NCBI RefSeq assembly: GCF_900112955.1
Contig: NZ_FONP01000001.1
Coordinates: forward strand, 186,001 to 250,000
DNA: 64,000 bases
Source of the DNA: Peptostreptococcus sp. D1
GTDB lineage: Bacteria; Bacillota; Clostridia; Peptostreptococcales; Peptostreptococcaceae
Direction: 5' to 3'
Numbering within the stretch: the stretch's first letter is position 1; the number at the start of each line of letters is the position of its first letter. Position numbers and translations under genes: made by a program. This document shows positions 18,627 through 27,587 of the stretch, one piece after another. The notes below the pieces were generated by a model. That model made no database searches, was not told the DNA's origin, and worked only from the letters and a program-made list of their open reading frames with translations.

Positions 18627-20477
18627 TTATTTAAAGGAAGCTATTATTCCCTTTGCAATTTGAACTCCCATCTTTTTCAATGCTGCTTGACTATTTAACA
18701 TGCTTACATCTCTTGAGCTAGACATAAATCCACCCTCAACTAGCACTGCCGGAGCAACAGTATTTGCTATTACATACAAGTGAGTCCCATCTTTGACACC
18801 TCTGTTTCTAAGGTTAAATCCATTCAATATACTATTCAAAATATTTCGAGCAACAGCATTCGCACTTTCTCCATCGCCCTTAAATACTTCTACTCCATTA
18901 CCACTCATTTCACCTGTAGCTTCATTAACGATATTTCCACCCTTATTATAGTGAATACTGCAGAACAGAACAGCACCAGAATTATTGCTTATATCCGCTC
19001 GGTCTTGCAAGGTCGGATAAATATCTGTTTTTCTCGTCATTACAACATTGGCTCCAGCTCTTGTCAAATAATCTGCACACGCCAATGCTGTTGTCAAGGT
19101 CCAGTTTTTTTCATAAGTGTTATACAAGCCACTTGCTCCTGAGTCTTTTCCACCATGACCAGGATCAATCACTATTGTTTTCCCTTTGATGCTTCCGCTG
19201 ATAACATCACCAACCTGCGGTTTTGACACATTTGGCACAACTCTATCAGTAGAGCTATTTGAACCAGAATTCGCATTACTTTGCGAGGATGAGTTTGATC
19301 CAGGATTTTTTATCGTACTTGAAACACTTGAGCTTATACCACCACCTATTTGGTACACCCTTGTTACACTTACCTTCCTCAAAAAGTTCTTTGTAACTGC
19401 AGGAACATATGTCTTATTTGTTATCAAAATCGGAGCATTATATAATGCTGCAAAAGGACCTGCACAAACAGTGTCAATCAAGCCTTGATTGTCTGATTTA
19501 GTAACTACAAGAACAGGAATATTCTTGTCTTTATAAAACCTGTTTATAACATTAACATTAGTATCATGTCTATCAGAACCATAAATTCTATTGATTGAGC
19601 CTGCATTATCAACTACTGTATTTATTTTATTAAGAAGAGTGTTTGAAATAGAGTTTACACCTCCAATATAAAATACAGTTGATATATTGTCTCTTAAATA
19701 TGCAAAGGTATTTGTACTAACCATATTTTTATCGACCACTATAACAGGATTCTTTGTACTACCAGCCTTTGATGCTATTGTCAATGCATCAGCTACACCA
19801 TTTGCTTCGCTTACTACATATGCAGTATTCACATGCTTTATAGCTGAAATCCTCTTTGCAACTGCTAATGAAATATCCTTGGAATTTGAACCGAAAATTC
19901 TTTCAATATTTGCTCCAGTTATCGACTTTACTCTGTCAGAAACTGCTTTTGAAATCAAATTTCTATCTCCAATAACTATTACGTTACTTGGTTTAAGTCT
20001 AGACAGTTCAGCTGCTACAGAAGAGTCAAGCGAATTAGCTCCTGTGATTAATATCGGTGCATTAAGCGATGTCGCAAGAGGTGTTGCAACAATTCCCATC
20101 ATCGTATTTTGGCTATTTACGATTACAACAGTGTCAGCAGCATACCAACCAGTCTTACTAACCTTTATAGCTGTTTTTATTCTGTCTGCACCATACAATG
20201 AAGTCAACTGAGAAGATGTTTTTGTATGATTTTCATCCAAGCTATCAATCGAGCTATAGCTCTCATTAGAATCAGCTGCATCAATATCTGATATTTTTCC
20301 AACACCTAATTCAACTTTCATATTTTCAATTTCAATATCATTTGCTTCACTTAAATTTTCATATGATGAAGTTTGAAGATCAACATCACTAGTATCAGCA
20401 TACACACTTGAAAATGATGTCAATACCAAAATCAAACTAAAAATTACCCCTATGATTTTATTCCTAAAAGATCTCAT
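18627..20477 (-). CDS. Secreted N-acetylmuramoyl-L-alanine amidase (amidase_3) with N-terminal CWB2 repeats
   Basis: 616 aa. Signal peptide 1-27. Residues ~88-390 hold three CWB2 units (LYGADRIKTAIKVS, IFGSNSKDISLAVAKR, IYGSDRHDTNVNVI). A Ser/Asn-rich linker leads to the amidase_3 domain (~430-616), with zinc ligands His in IDPGHGG, Glu in TYEKNWT and His in FCSIHYN, and catalytic Glu in VLVEGGFMS. It cleaves the MurNAc-L-Ala bond. Domain order (CWB2 then amidase) is as in C. difficile Cwp6-type proteins. Promoter with a WalR-like box at 20530-20559. Start supported by GGGGGA. Confidence 0.94.
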   Translation of the reverse strand: MRSFRNKIIGVIFSLILVLTSFSSVYADTSDVDLQTSSYENLSEANDIEIENMKVELGVGKISDIDAADSNESYSSIDSLDENHTKTSSQLTSLYGADRIKTAIKVSKTGWYAADTVVIVNSQNTMMGIVATPLATSLNAPILITGANSLDSSVAAELSRLKPSNVIVIGDRNLISKAVSDRVKSITGANIERIFGSNSKDISLAVAKRISAIKHVNTAYVVSEANGVADALTIASKAGSTKNPVIVVDKNMVSTNTFAYLRDNISTVFYIGGVNSISNTLLNKINTVVDNAGSINRIYGSDRHDTNVNVINRFYKDKNIPVLVVTKSDNQGLIDTVCAGPFAALYNAPILITNKTYVPAVTKNFLRKVSVTRVYQIGGGISSSVSSTIKNPGSNSSSQSNANSGSNSSTDRVVPNVSKPQVGDVISGSIKGKTIVIDPGHGGKDSGASGLYNTYEKNWTLTTALACADYLTRAGANVVMTRKTDIYPTLQDRADISNNSGAVLFCSIHYNKGGNIVNEATGEMSGNGVEVFKGDGESANAVARNILNSILNGFNLRNRGVKDGTHLYVIANTVAPAVLVEGGFMSSSRDVSMLNSQAALKKMGVQIAKGIIASFK

Positions 20478-20529
20478 ACAATTCCCCCTTTTTCATTATT
20501 ATTTAACTATCCTCTTAAGAACTTAGTAT

Positions 20530-20559
20530 ATTATAACACAAATGTAACATTTTTGTAAC
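20530..20559 (-). promoter_or_regulatory. amidase promoter overlapped by a WalR-type direct repeat
   Basis: Minus-strand -35 TTACAA (20553-20558), 17-bp spacer, -10 TATAAT (20530-20535). On the plus strand TGTAAC (20543-20548) and TGTAAC (20554-20559) are separated by exactly 5 bp, the WalR box TGTWAH-N5-TGTWAH. Because the box covers the -35 and spacer, repression is the simpler reading. Confidence 0.65.
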
Positions 20560-20572
20560 CTTTTTTATTAAT

Positions 20573-21895
20573 TTAATTTGTATTATTTTTTTTCTCATTC
20601 ACGATTACCTTGCCATCCGAATCTCTATTGATTTTGTCTTTTGGCAAAAAATCGGTATAAAAACCACTGACATATAGATTTCTCAGCGAATTCACAACGC
20701 TTTCATCATTGTAAGTAAACATATATAATCCAATTCCTCTGTCTACCAGCTTATCTGTTAGCTCCTTTGAAAATTTAAACTTATTTACTGCAACAATTTT
20801 TATTCCGTGCTCATAGGAAAAATCTACAATCCTATTAACCTCAAGTTCTTCTATTCTATATGTCGTAAAAATAATCGACTTAAAATCATAAATATTCATC
20901 AATGGTCTATACATCTGTTCATAATAAATCTGAGGGATTATTCTCTTCAAAATAGATTGATCTTCTTTTTTTGCAATTTCTACTATTTTTTTATAGCATT
21001 TTTCAACATCCTTTATATCATTATTTTTCAAGTCGATGACGATATATACATCCTTATGCTTTTTCATAAATGCAGCTACATCTGAAAATTTCATAGTAGT
21101 ATACCTTCCCAAAATCTTTTTCTCTAGAAACTCCTTTTCCGTCGGTGGCTTTAGTGCCCAAGATACTGGTAGACCTAACTGTGCCAATCCATCCTTTTCA
21201 AACGAATGAATAAGAACAAGCTTGTCATCAGAGGACAATGAAATATCAGCTTCCAAAACTCTAAGACCTCTTTCATAGCTTTTTTCCATTGCCTCTTTGG
21301 AATTAGTGTATGTATTACCATCAATACCTCCCATAGCATGAGCGATATATCTGTTTTCTTTAACCCAGCTATAATTGAATTTTTTAGGATAATTATCCAT
21401 ATACACAGTTCCATCACTAGATTGAACTACATTTACATCCAAAACCTTATAAATAAAGTCCAGCGGCACATATATAGTGTTGTTCATAAACACAACAACG
21501 CCATCCATTTTTAATATGTTTTCATTCCCCAAAAATCTCACTTCATTTGAACCTCTTTGAAGTAGATATGTTGATTTTCTATATTTGAGCTCAATACCTC
21601 CGTTAGGAGTAAATTTATAAGTCGCATCTGTATTAAAATTTTTGCATAATTCTAAAAGTGGCATATATACGATACCATCTTTTATTTTGTATGGCTTACC
21701 CATATTTGCAGCCTTATTATTTGTAATCAATTTTTCTCTGATATTAGTATTTTCAAATTCCGAAATCATTTTTCTTTGGCTAGAATAAGAGTAGAATAAC
21801 TTAAAAAAGCCGATTATCAGCATTAAAGAAACCAAAAGTATAAATGTCTGCTTCACAACTTCTTTTATCTGCTCTTTATCAAATTGTCCTTTCAT
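20573..21895 (-). CDS. Membrane-anchored glycerophosphodiester phosphodiesterase with copper-amine-oxidase-like domain
   Basis: 440 aa. One N-terminal helix (~12-30), then ~55-165 resembling the copper-amine-oxidase N-terminal-like module common on clostridial surface proteins (KIKDGIVYMPLLEL, NTIYVPLDFIYKVLD). Residues ~180-425 are GDPD: YIAHAMGG (His), LRVLEADISLSSDDKLVLIHS (Glu-Asp and His), VYIVIDLK. The enzyme hydrolyses glycerophosphodiesters; placed outside the membrane in a locus with a CDP-glycerol transferase, it may trim or recycle a phosphoglycerol polymer (inference). Nine base pairs from the acyltransferase gene. Confidence 0.87.
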   Translation of the reverse strand: MKGQFDKEQIKEVVKQTFILLVSLMLIIGFFKLFYSYSSQRKMISEFENTNIREKLITNNKAANMGKPYKIKDGIVYMPLLELCKNFNTDATYKFTPNGGIELKYRKSTYLLQRGSNEVRFLGNENILKMDGVVVFMNNTIYVPLDFIYKVLDVNVVQSSDGTVYMDNYPKKFNYSWVKENRYIAHAMGGIDGNTYTNSKEAMEKSYERGLRVLEADISLSSDDKLVLIHSFEKDGLAQLGLPVSWALKPPTEKEFLEKKILGRYTTMKFSDVAAFMKKHKDVYIVIDLKNNDIKDVEKCYKKIVEIAKKEDQSILKRIIPQIYYEQMYRPLMNIYDFKSIIFTTYRIEELEVNRIVDFSYEHGIKIVAVNKFKFSKELTDKLVDRGIGLYMFTYNDESVVNSLRNLYVSGFYTDFLPKDKINRDSDGKVIVNEKKNNTN

Positions 21896-21904
21896 GCCTA
21901 CCCC

Positions 21905-23266
21905 CTATAAATTCACCTTTATATCATATCTATCCAGCAAATTAAAAAGCAATATCCATATTACCGTAATGAAAACCGAATAGACTGTAGATGAGAATTC
22001 AATGCCAAATATCGGCAAAATAAAATCCGTAGTGAACCAGTTATTGAATGGTAACCATGTCCCAGTAAATATAGACTTTATTTTAATCATCGACAATAAT
22101 TTGTGGACAATCTGGACTATAAAAATAACAAGAATCGTATTCTTACCAATATTACCCAAATAATTTACACCAAACCTAAGCTTGACAATATCACACATCA
22201 CATACGCCACAACCAACATCATTGAAAAATAAAAGCAATCAATCATGACAAAGCTGATGCTAAATACATTTCGATTTACTGGAATCCAGTATTTTGTTAC
22301 AAAAAATAGCACCAAATATATCAATGAAAACATTAGCAAATGAATCACTTTTTTTACCTCATTGTTAAACCTATAGTAATTGCTTAATAATGATTTTATC
22401 GATTTGTAGTTAATCCAGCTTTTGATATCCACAAGGAGATTCTCCTTGCTAAAGCCATCATTTCTTATTTTCATCGGTCTTCTATATCCAACATATTTTT
22501 TATCAATATGTTTTTTATTGAGAATACACCCAAAAGAAATTCCCAAAAATCCCAATGAGATCGAACTAAAAATTGCCATTATACCCTCTGGATCCGCTAA
22601 CGATAAACTCTTATATTCACCTATTAACGATATATCAGTCCTTACAAATATATTTGTAGCAGCTTCTCGCCCCCCATTGATAAAAATGATAGAAAATATC
22701 ATTGCTATCAATACACCTATGATAGCAAATACATATGTTATAACGTTATTTTTGACTCTAAGTTTTAAAAATATCATGTATGCCAAAATACTCATTATGT
22801 AATTAATCGCTAGTAATTGAAGTGGACCCGTAATTCTAACATATTTATCAGACTCAAGAAATAGAATGCTAAATATCAACCCCAACAATAATAAAAGTAA
22901 TGCTCTAATCAAAGATTTTTTTATTATCAATGAGATTTTATTTCTATTTTCATGATATTTTTTTATATAAAATGGTATTGATGCACCCATAATAAGAATA
23001 AAAAATGGCAACACAACATCCGCTAAGGTTACCCCATCCCATTCTGAGATTATAAAATTCTTACTTACAGAATCCTCCAAGCCTTGAGATATTATCATCA
23101 TAACCAAAATTGTTAGAATACCTCTCAATACATCTATAGATCTCACTCTCATATAATGAAATTTTCTATCTATATTTTTCTTTTCTATTACATAGCTTCT
23201 TATAACTTCGTATAGTCGTCGAAGCTGGTATCTAGCTTTATCATTAAAAGTAATCTTATCTTCCAT
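21905..23266 (-). CDS. Polytopic membrane acyltransferase, HGSNAT/DUF5009-like
   Basis: 453 aa from the ATG at 23266, with AGGGG 8 bp upstream (a GTG three codons earlier is less likely). The motif RVRSIDVLRGILTILVMMI is the conserved first helix of the heparan-alpha-glucosaminide N-acetyltransferase/YeiB-like superfamily; about ten further helices follow. These proteins move acyl groups across the membrane onto sugars. In this locus it may acetylate the wall polymer (inference). Co-transcribed with the GDPD gene. Confidence 0.75.
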   Translation of the reverse strand: MEDKITFNDKARYQLRRLYEVIRSYVIEKKNIDRKFHYMRVRSIDVLRGILTILVMMIISQGLEDSVSKNFIISEWDGVTLADVVLPFFILIMGASIPFYIKKYHENRNKISLIIKKSLIRALLLLLLGLIFSILFLESDKYVRITGPLQLLAINYIMSILAYMIFLKLRVKNNVITYVFAIIGVLIAMIFSIIFINGGREAATNIFVRTDISLIGEYKSLSLADPEGIMAIFSSISLGFLGISFGCILNKKHIDKKYVGYRRPMKIRNDGFSKENLLVDIKSWINYKSIKSLLSNYYRFNNEVKKVIHLLMFSLIYLVLFFVTKYWIPVNRNVFSISFVMIDCFYFSMMLVVAYVMCDIVKLRFGVNYLGNIGKNTILVIFIVQIVHKLLSMIKIKSIFTGTWLPFNNWFTTDFILPIFGIEFSSTVYSVFITVIWILLFNLLDRYDIKVNL

Positions 23267-23376
23267 TTGCACCACCCCTAAAAATATATTTTCATTATAT
23301 CATAATTAGTGTCATAAATAAATCCAGCAAATACAACTATATGTAATGCTGGATCTATAAATTATACTCATATTTT

Positions 23377-25731
23377 CTATTCCATTCCTTCAAATGAAAA
23401 AACAAATTTTAGAGTTTCAAGCCTTATCTTTTTATTCAATGTTTTAAACATCTCATATGCTTCAATTGTATACTCCTTTACAGGGTCCTTTTGACCAACA
23501 GCTACCAATCCTACACTTTGTCTCATCTGATCCATAAGATCTATATGATCAACCCAATATGTATCTACAACTCTCAACAGTATCTCTTTTTGTTCATGTG
23601 AAAAAAACTCTTCTCCCACCATCATTAATTTCAAATCGTATATATTATTTACAATGTCCAATGTAAATTGACCTATCTCTTCTGGAGTCATCTCACTCAT
23701 ACCCGGTATTAATATTGTATCTGGTGGCATAAATGCTGAATAAAGTGCCTTCATATACTTAAAGTAATTTCTTGGCTTTGCGTTGATATACTTATTAACA
23801 TATTCATCTATAGTCTGCTTGGCCATATCCATTACTGTATCTTTTAAATCAATCCCTTTTAAAACATTGTCTCTCTCAGCATATATGACCTTTCTCTGCT
23901 TATCAATCACATTATCATACTTTAGTACATCTTTTCTCTGTTCAAAATTCCTTCCTTCTATCCCCTTTTGTGCATTAGTTATAGCCTTTGTAAGAGACTT
24001 GCTCGAAATCGCTCCATGAGAATCGGGTTTCAATTTTTTCCCCAATTTCTTTATTGAAGCACCACCATATAGTTTTATTATTTCATCCTCTATACTCACA
24101 AAAAATCTTGAAGTCCCTGGATCACCCTGTCTTCCAGATCTACCTCTCAATTGGTTATCGATTCTTCTCGACTCATGTCTTTCAGTACCTAGAACGTAAA
24201 GTCCACCCAATGAAATTACCTCCTCTTCCATCTTAGGATCTCCGTTGCCAAGCTTTATATCAGTACCTCTACCTGCCATATTCGTAGCTATTGTAATATT
24301 TCCAAGAAGTCCCGCCTTTTCAATAATTTCAGCTTCTCTTTTATCATTTTTCGCATTTAATATCTCATGTTTAAGATTTTTCTTATTCAAAAGCCCTGAT
24401 AGATACTCTGACTTTTCAACAGTCGCAGTACCGACAAGTATAGGCTGTCCAGTAGAATGTATCTGCTGAATCTCTTCAACAACCGCATCAAATTTTTCCT
24501 TCTCAGACATATATACCTTATCATCCAAATCTTTTCTAATTACAGGCTTATTTGTAGGAATCTGGACAACATTCATATGATAGGTTTGTTCAAACTCATT
24601 TTCTTCAGTTTTCGCAGTACCAGTCATCCCTGAAATTTTCCTATACATCCTGAAAAAATTCTGATATGTAACTGTTGCCATTGTCTTATTATCTAGCTGA
24701 ATTTCTACCCCTTCCTTTGCTTCCAATGCTTGATGAAGTCCGTCTGAGAACCTTCGTCCATCCATTATTCTTCCAGTATATTCATCTACAATAAACACTT
24801 CACCATCTTTTACAACATAATCATCATCTATACTCATCAATTTATGTGCTGTAAGTGCTTGATTTATATGATGATATATTGCCATATTATTCAAATTTGT
24901 AATTGTTCTAATTTTAAAGAAGTTTTCAGCCTTTCTAAAGCCTGATTCTGTTAAAGATACTGTATGCTCCTTTTTATCTAATTCAAAATCATCTTCCTCT
25001 ATTGTTCTAATAAAATCATCAGCCCTATAATATAATTCACTTATCGGATCCCCCTCACCAGAAATGATTAGTGGAGTTCTCGCTTCATCAATTAATATCG
25101 AGTCAACCTCGTCTATAATACAAAATGAGAGCTTTCTTTGTACTTTTTCAGAGAATTTTTTAACCATATTGTCTCTAAGATAGTCAAATCCAAACTCAGA
25201 GTTTGTACCATAAGAAATATCACAATTATATTGCTCTCTTCTAGTATTTGGATCTTGTCCTGTTATGATTACACCAACAGTTAGTCCTAATAAATCAAAC
25301 ACCGGTCTAACCGTATCGGCATCTCTTTCTGCCAAATAATCATTTACAGTTATTACATGGACACCTTCTTCTTTAAGAGAGTTCAAATAACATGGTGCCA
25401 CAGACACCAAGGTTTTACCTTCACCAGTTTTCATTTCAGCTATTTTTCCTTGATGAAGAACTATACCACCTACCAGCTGAACTCTATACTGTCTCATACC
25501 AAGAGTTCTTCTTGTTGCCTCTCTTGCAACTGCAAATGCCTCTTCAAGAAGATCATCAAGAGTTTCTCCATGCTTTAATCTTTCCTTAAACTCAATAGTT
25601 TTATTTGAAAGCTCTTCGTCTGTCAGTGCTTTCATTCCATCTTCCAATGCATCTATTCTATCTACAATTTTATTTAATTTGCCTACTTCGCTATCGTCTT
25701 GCTTGCTAAGCAGCGCATCTAATAATGACAT
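23377..25731 (-). CDS. secA2: SecA preprotein translocase ATPase, probably the accessory SecA2
   Basis: 784 aa from the ATG at 25731 (GAGGT, 8-bp spacing; the GTG two codons earlier is not favoured). DEAD motor: MKTGEGKT (Walker A), DEVDS (Walker B), SGEGDP, then TNMAGRGTDIKLG and RGRSGRQGDPG in motor 2; helical wing and scaffold domains to the end. It stops at LKFVFSFEGME and lacks the C-terminal linker with the Cys/His zinc motif that housekeeping SecA usually has. Length and position beside CWB2 genes match C. difficile SecA2, which exports S-layer/CWB2 proteins. SecA2 rather than SecA1 is an inference; the rest is certain. Confidence 0.82.
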   Translation of the reverse strand: MSLLDALLSKQDDSEVGKLNKIVDRIDALEDGMKALTDEELSNKTIEFKERLKHGETLDDLLEEAFAVAREATRRTLGMRQYRVQLVGGIVLHQGKIAEMKTGEGKTLVSVAPCYLNSLKEEGVHVITVNDYLAERDADTVRPVFDLLGLTVGVIITGQDPNTRREQYNCDISYGTNSEFGFDYLRDNMVKKFSEKVQRKLSFCIIDEVDSILIDEARTPLIISGEGDPISELYYRADDFIRTIEEDDFELDKKEHTVSLTESGFRKAENFFKIRTITNLNNMAIYHHINQALTAHKLMSIDDDYVVKDGEVFIVDEYTGRIMDGRRFSDGLHQALEAKEGVEIQLDNKTMATVTYQNFFRMYRKISGMTGTAKTEENEFEQTYHMNVVQIPTNKPVIRKDLDDKVYMSEKEKFDAVVEEIQQIHSTGQPILVGTATVEKSEYLSGLLNKKNLKHEILNAKNDKREAEIIEKAGLLGNITIATNMAGRGTDIKLGNGDPKMEEEVISLGGLYVLGTERHESRRIDNQLRGRSGRQGDPGTSRFFVSIEDEIIKLYGGASIKKLGKKLKPDSHGAISSKSLTKAITNAQKGIEGRNFEQRKDVLKYDNVIDKQRKVIYAERDNVLKGIDLKDTVMDMAKQTIDEYVNKYINAKPRNYFKYMKALYSAFMPPDTILIPGMSEMTPEEIGQFTLDIVNNIYDLKLMMVGEEFFSHEQKEILLRVVDTYWVDHIDLMDQMRQSVGLVAVGQKDPVKEYTIEAYEMFKTLNKKIRLETLKFVFSFEGME

Positions 25732-25772
25732 TCTCACTACCTCTTTTCCTGCAAATCTACATAATCTATATA

Positions 25773-25800
25773 ATTATATCATAAAAATTATTCTATGTAA
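25773..25800 (-). promoter_or_regulatory. probable secA promoter
   Basis: Minus-strand TTACAT (25795-25800), 16-bp spacer, TATAAT (25773-25778), ~40 bp upstream of the start codon. Confidence 0.55.
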
Positions 25801-25874
25801 TTGACAAAATGCAATAAAAATAGATATTTAGAAAAATTTTATACTTATTTTTTATTTTTTCCTAAATTGAAATA

Positions 25875-26088
25875 TTAAATAGTAAGCTTTTCCCTAGCTA
25901 TGTCATAGTATCGAAAAATAATAGCATTACATCTCCAGAGTGCAGCAGCTTCATAAGAATTAATAAATTTGCCTTTAGCCAGAAACTTTCTTAAAATACT
26001 ATTTATGTATTTTATTTAAACCTCTTTCATATGAAGTTAGATGTTTAAAGGCTCTCTGTTTTGTGTTAGAACTAAGTTAATTCATCAT
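25875..26088 (-). mobile_element. degraded transposase remnant (IS30-like N terminus) and unassigned tail
   Basis: On the minus strand 26088-25999 reads MMN-stop-LSSNTKQRAFKHLTSYERGLNKIHK-stop. The KHLTSYERG piece matches the way many IS30-family transposases begin (KHLT-x-x-ERx-I). After a shift, ~25990-25875 encodes KFLAKGKFINSYEAAALW… ending at a TAA; I cannot assign this part. No intact inverted-repeat ends are seen, although TAATTCATCAT / ATGATGAATTA (26079-26089, 26140-26150) and the palindrome TTGTAATTACAA (around 26114) lie beside it. Read as a scar of an old insertion. Confidence 0.4.
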
Positions 26089-26200
26089 ATTTCTCTTTTT
26101 ATATTGTTGTGTTGTAATTACAATTCTGATACAGAAATAATGATGAATTATTTTTGTATTTAGTTGTCCTATTTGGTTGTACAATCAATCTAATAAAAAA

Positions 26201-26230
26201 GGAACTTAACTATACATATAATTATCGTTG
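26201..26230 (-). terminator. terminator downstream of the small membrane-protein gene
   Basis: Arms GGAACTTAAC / GTTGAGTTCC (one wobble), followed on the minus strand by TTTTTTATTAG. Located ~110 bp after the stop codon of the 26342-26890 gene. Confidence 0.7.
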
Positions 26231-26321
26231 AGTTCCTTTCATTTATAATGTTTATTTTGAGTGTATATAAATTAAACAAATCAAATATCAATCTATACAG
26301 TTATTAATATTTAGCAGCATA

Positions 26322-26359
26322 TTTATATCTTATGATAAAATTTATATCTTATGATAAAA
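26322..26359. repeat. 19-bp tandem duplication across a stop codon
   Basis: TTTATATCTTATGATAAAA occurs twice in direct tandem (26322-26340 and 26341-26359). One copy contains the last codons and stop of the 26342-26890 gene, the other lies just beyond, so the 3' end has been duplicated. Confidence 0.85.
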
Positions 26360-26890
26360 GACATAAATAGTATTTCCTCTACAAGAAATTATATATGTTT
26401 CATCAAATAAGCCGCTATCTTCACCAGAATTATTAACTTCCATCATAGCAAATGCGGAATCTTTATTATTAAAATCCGTTTCTATTAATTTCAATAATTC
26501 TTTTTCACTGCAATGCTCTTCTAAAATTTGAATCGCTTCATCTTGGCTTATGTCTTTATACTTCAGTTTTTTATCATTTGTTTTTTCACTGATTTCATTA
26601 TTACTATATACATCATGAAACCTTTTTGTTATTGATTTATCTGTTTTTATTATAATATATCTATAACCATCTGACGGAAAATTTAGACTATTGTAAGCCT
26701 CCTCAGCTTTGTTAAAATCAATATTTAACCTTATAGCTTTTAATATCTCCTTAGTTTCATTTTCAGAAATATTTTTACTTACAAATACATCTTCTGAGCT
26801 TTTTAATCTAGGAGAAATATTTTTTAAAAAATAAATTCCCAATATAGACAAAATAATTAATAAAAAAATCAATGCAATTTTTTTCTTCAT
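26342..26890 (-). CDS. Small membrane-anchored/secreted hypothetical protein
   Basis: 182 aa, not recognised. Residues 1-23 are a signal-anchor (KKKIALIFLLIILSILGIYFL) without a clear lipobox. The rest is soluble, charged and rich in Asn, Lys and Glu, and ends with a beta-rich stretch (FDETYIISCRGNTIYVFYHKI). It has AGGT upstream and directly follows a frameshifted secreted-protein gene, with which it was probably co-transcribed. AT-rich even for this genome. The surroundings are decayed, so it may itself be on the way out. Confidence 0.6.
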   Translation of the reverse strand: MKKKIALIFLLIILSILGIYFLKNISPRLKSSEDVFVSKNISENETKEILKAIRLNIDFNKAEEAYNSLNFPSDGYRYIIIKTDKSITKRFHDVYSNNEISEKTNDKKLKYKDISQDEAIQILEEHCSEKELLKLIETDFNNKDSAFAMMEVNNSGEDSGLFDETYIISCRGNTIYVFYHKI

Positions 26891-26898
26891 AACATTAC

Positions 26899-27284
26899 CT
26901 ATCTTTTTAAATGTATTCTTAACGGAAAATCTACAAATTTCCCTGATTTTTGTAATCTAGCTATGGCATCAACAGCAATACCAGCTACTACAAAATAAGC
27001 TCCTTCTTTATAATCATATCTATCCGTTATTTTTACTCTATCATTAGTCATCTCGGCTTTAAAATTATATATCGCATAGCGTTCAGTAAAGTATTCATAT
27101 CCAATTCATTTTCTAATACCTTTAAATTTTTTCAGCTTCAATTCTAATTTGATCTTTATTTTCTAGCATATTGTACTCCGTATTTTCGGTACTTAGTACA
27201 TTTCCATAGGAAGTTACGACTGTAGTTAAAATTAAAGATGATATACACACGACACTATAAATTAACAACGTTTTCCTTTCTCAT
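26899..27284 (-). pseudogene. frameshifted gene for a small secreted protein
   Basis: A GGAGG site precedes an ATG at 27284 (MRKENVVNL-stop). The missing signal peptide continues in another frame (VVCISSLILTTVVTSYGN, then NTEYNMLENKDQIRIEAEK), a third piece reads KVLENELDMNTLL, and the C-terminal part continues in a further frame (YFTERYAIYNF, YKEGAYFVVAGIAVDAI, to FPLRIHLKR-stop at 26899). At least two, probably three, frameshifts are needed. The pieces join in order to ~125 residues with a signal peptide. Function not recognised. Confidence 0.7.
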
Positions 27285-27587
27285 AGCTATTCCTCCAAAA
27301 AATATAACTTATATAAATAATTATTTATATTTAAATATATATGTATTTTTATTATATCAAATTCAATTTTAAAAAACAATATTTATATTATAAATCGCTT
27401 AATAAAATTGTAATGTTACAATTGATGTGAGACAAATAATAAAAAAAGATAGAAAATACTGTATAATTAAAGTAACGATAAATTAAAAACAAGTTGATAA
27501 TATTTTATCTCTAAAAAAGTCCCACATCATTTACAAAAATACAATTAGAATTAAATCATAGATAAAGTTATTTTATCGTAAAAATTA
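27285..27587. other. AT-rich spacer with an 18-bp dyad
   Basis: No credible reading frame. The dyad AATTGTAA-TG-TTACAATT at 27406-27423 is operator-like and lies ~120 bp upstream of the pseudogene start. Otherwise nothing is seen. Confidence 0.4.
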
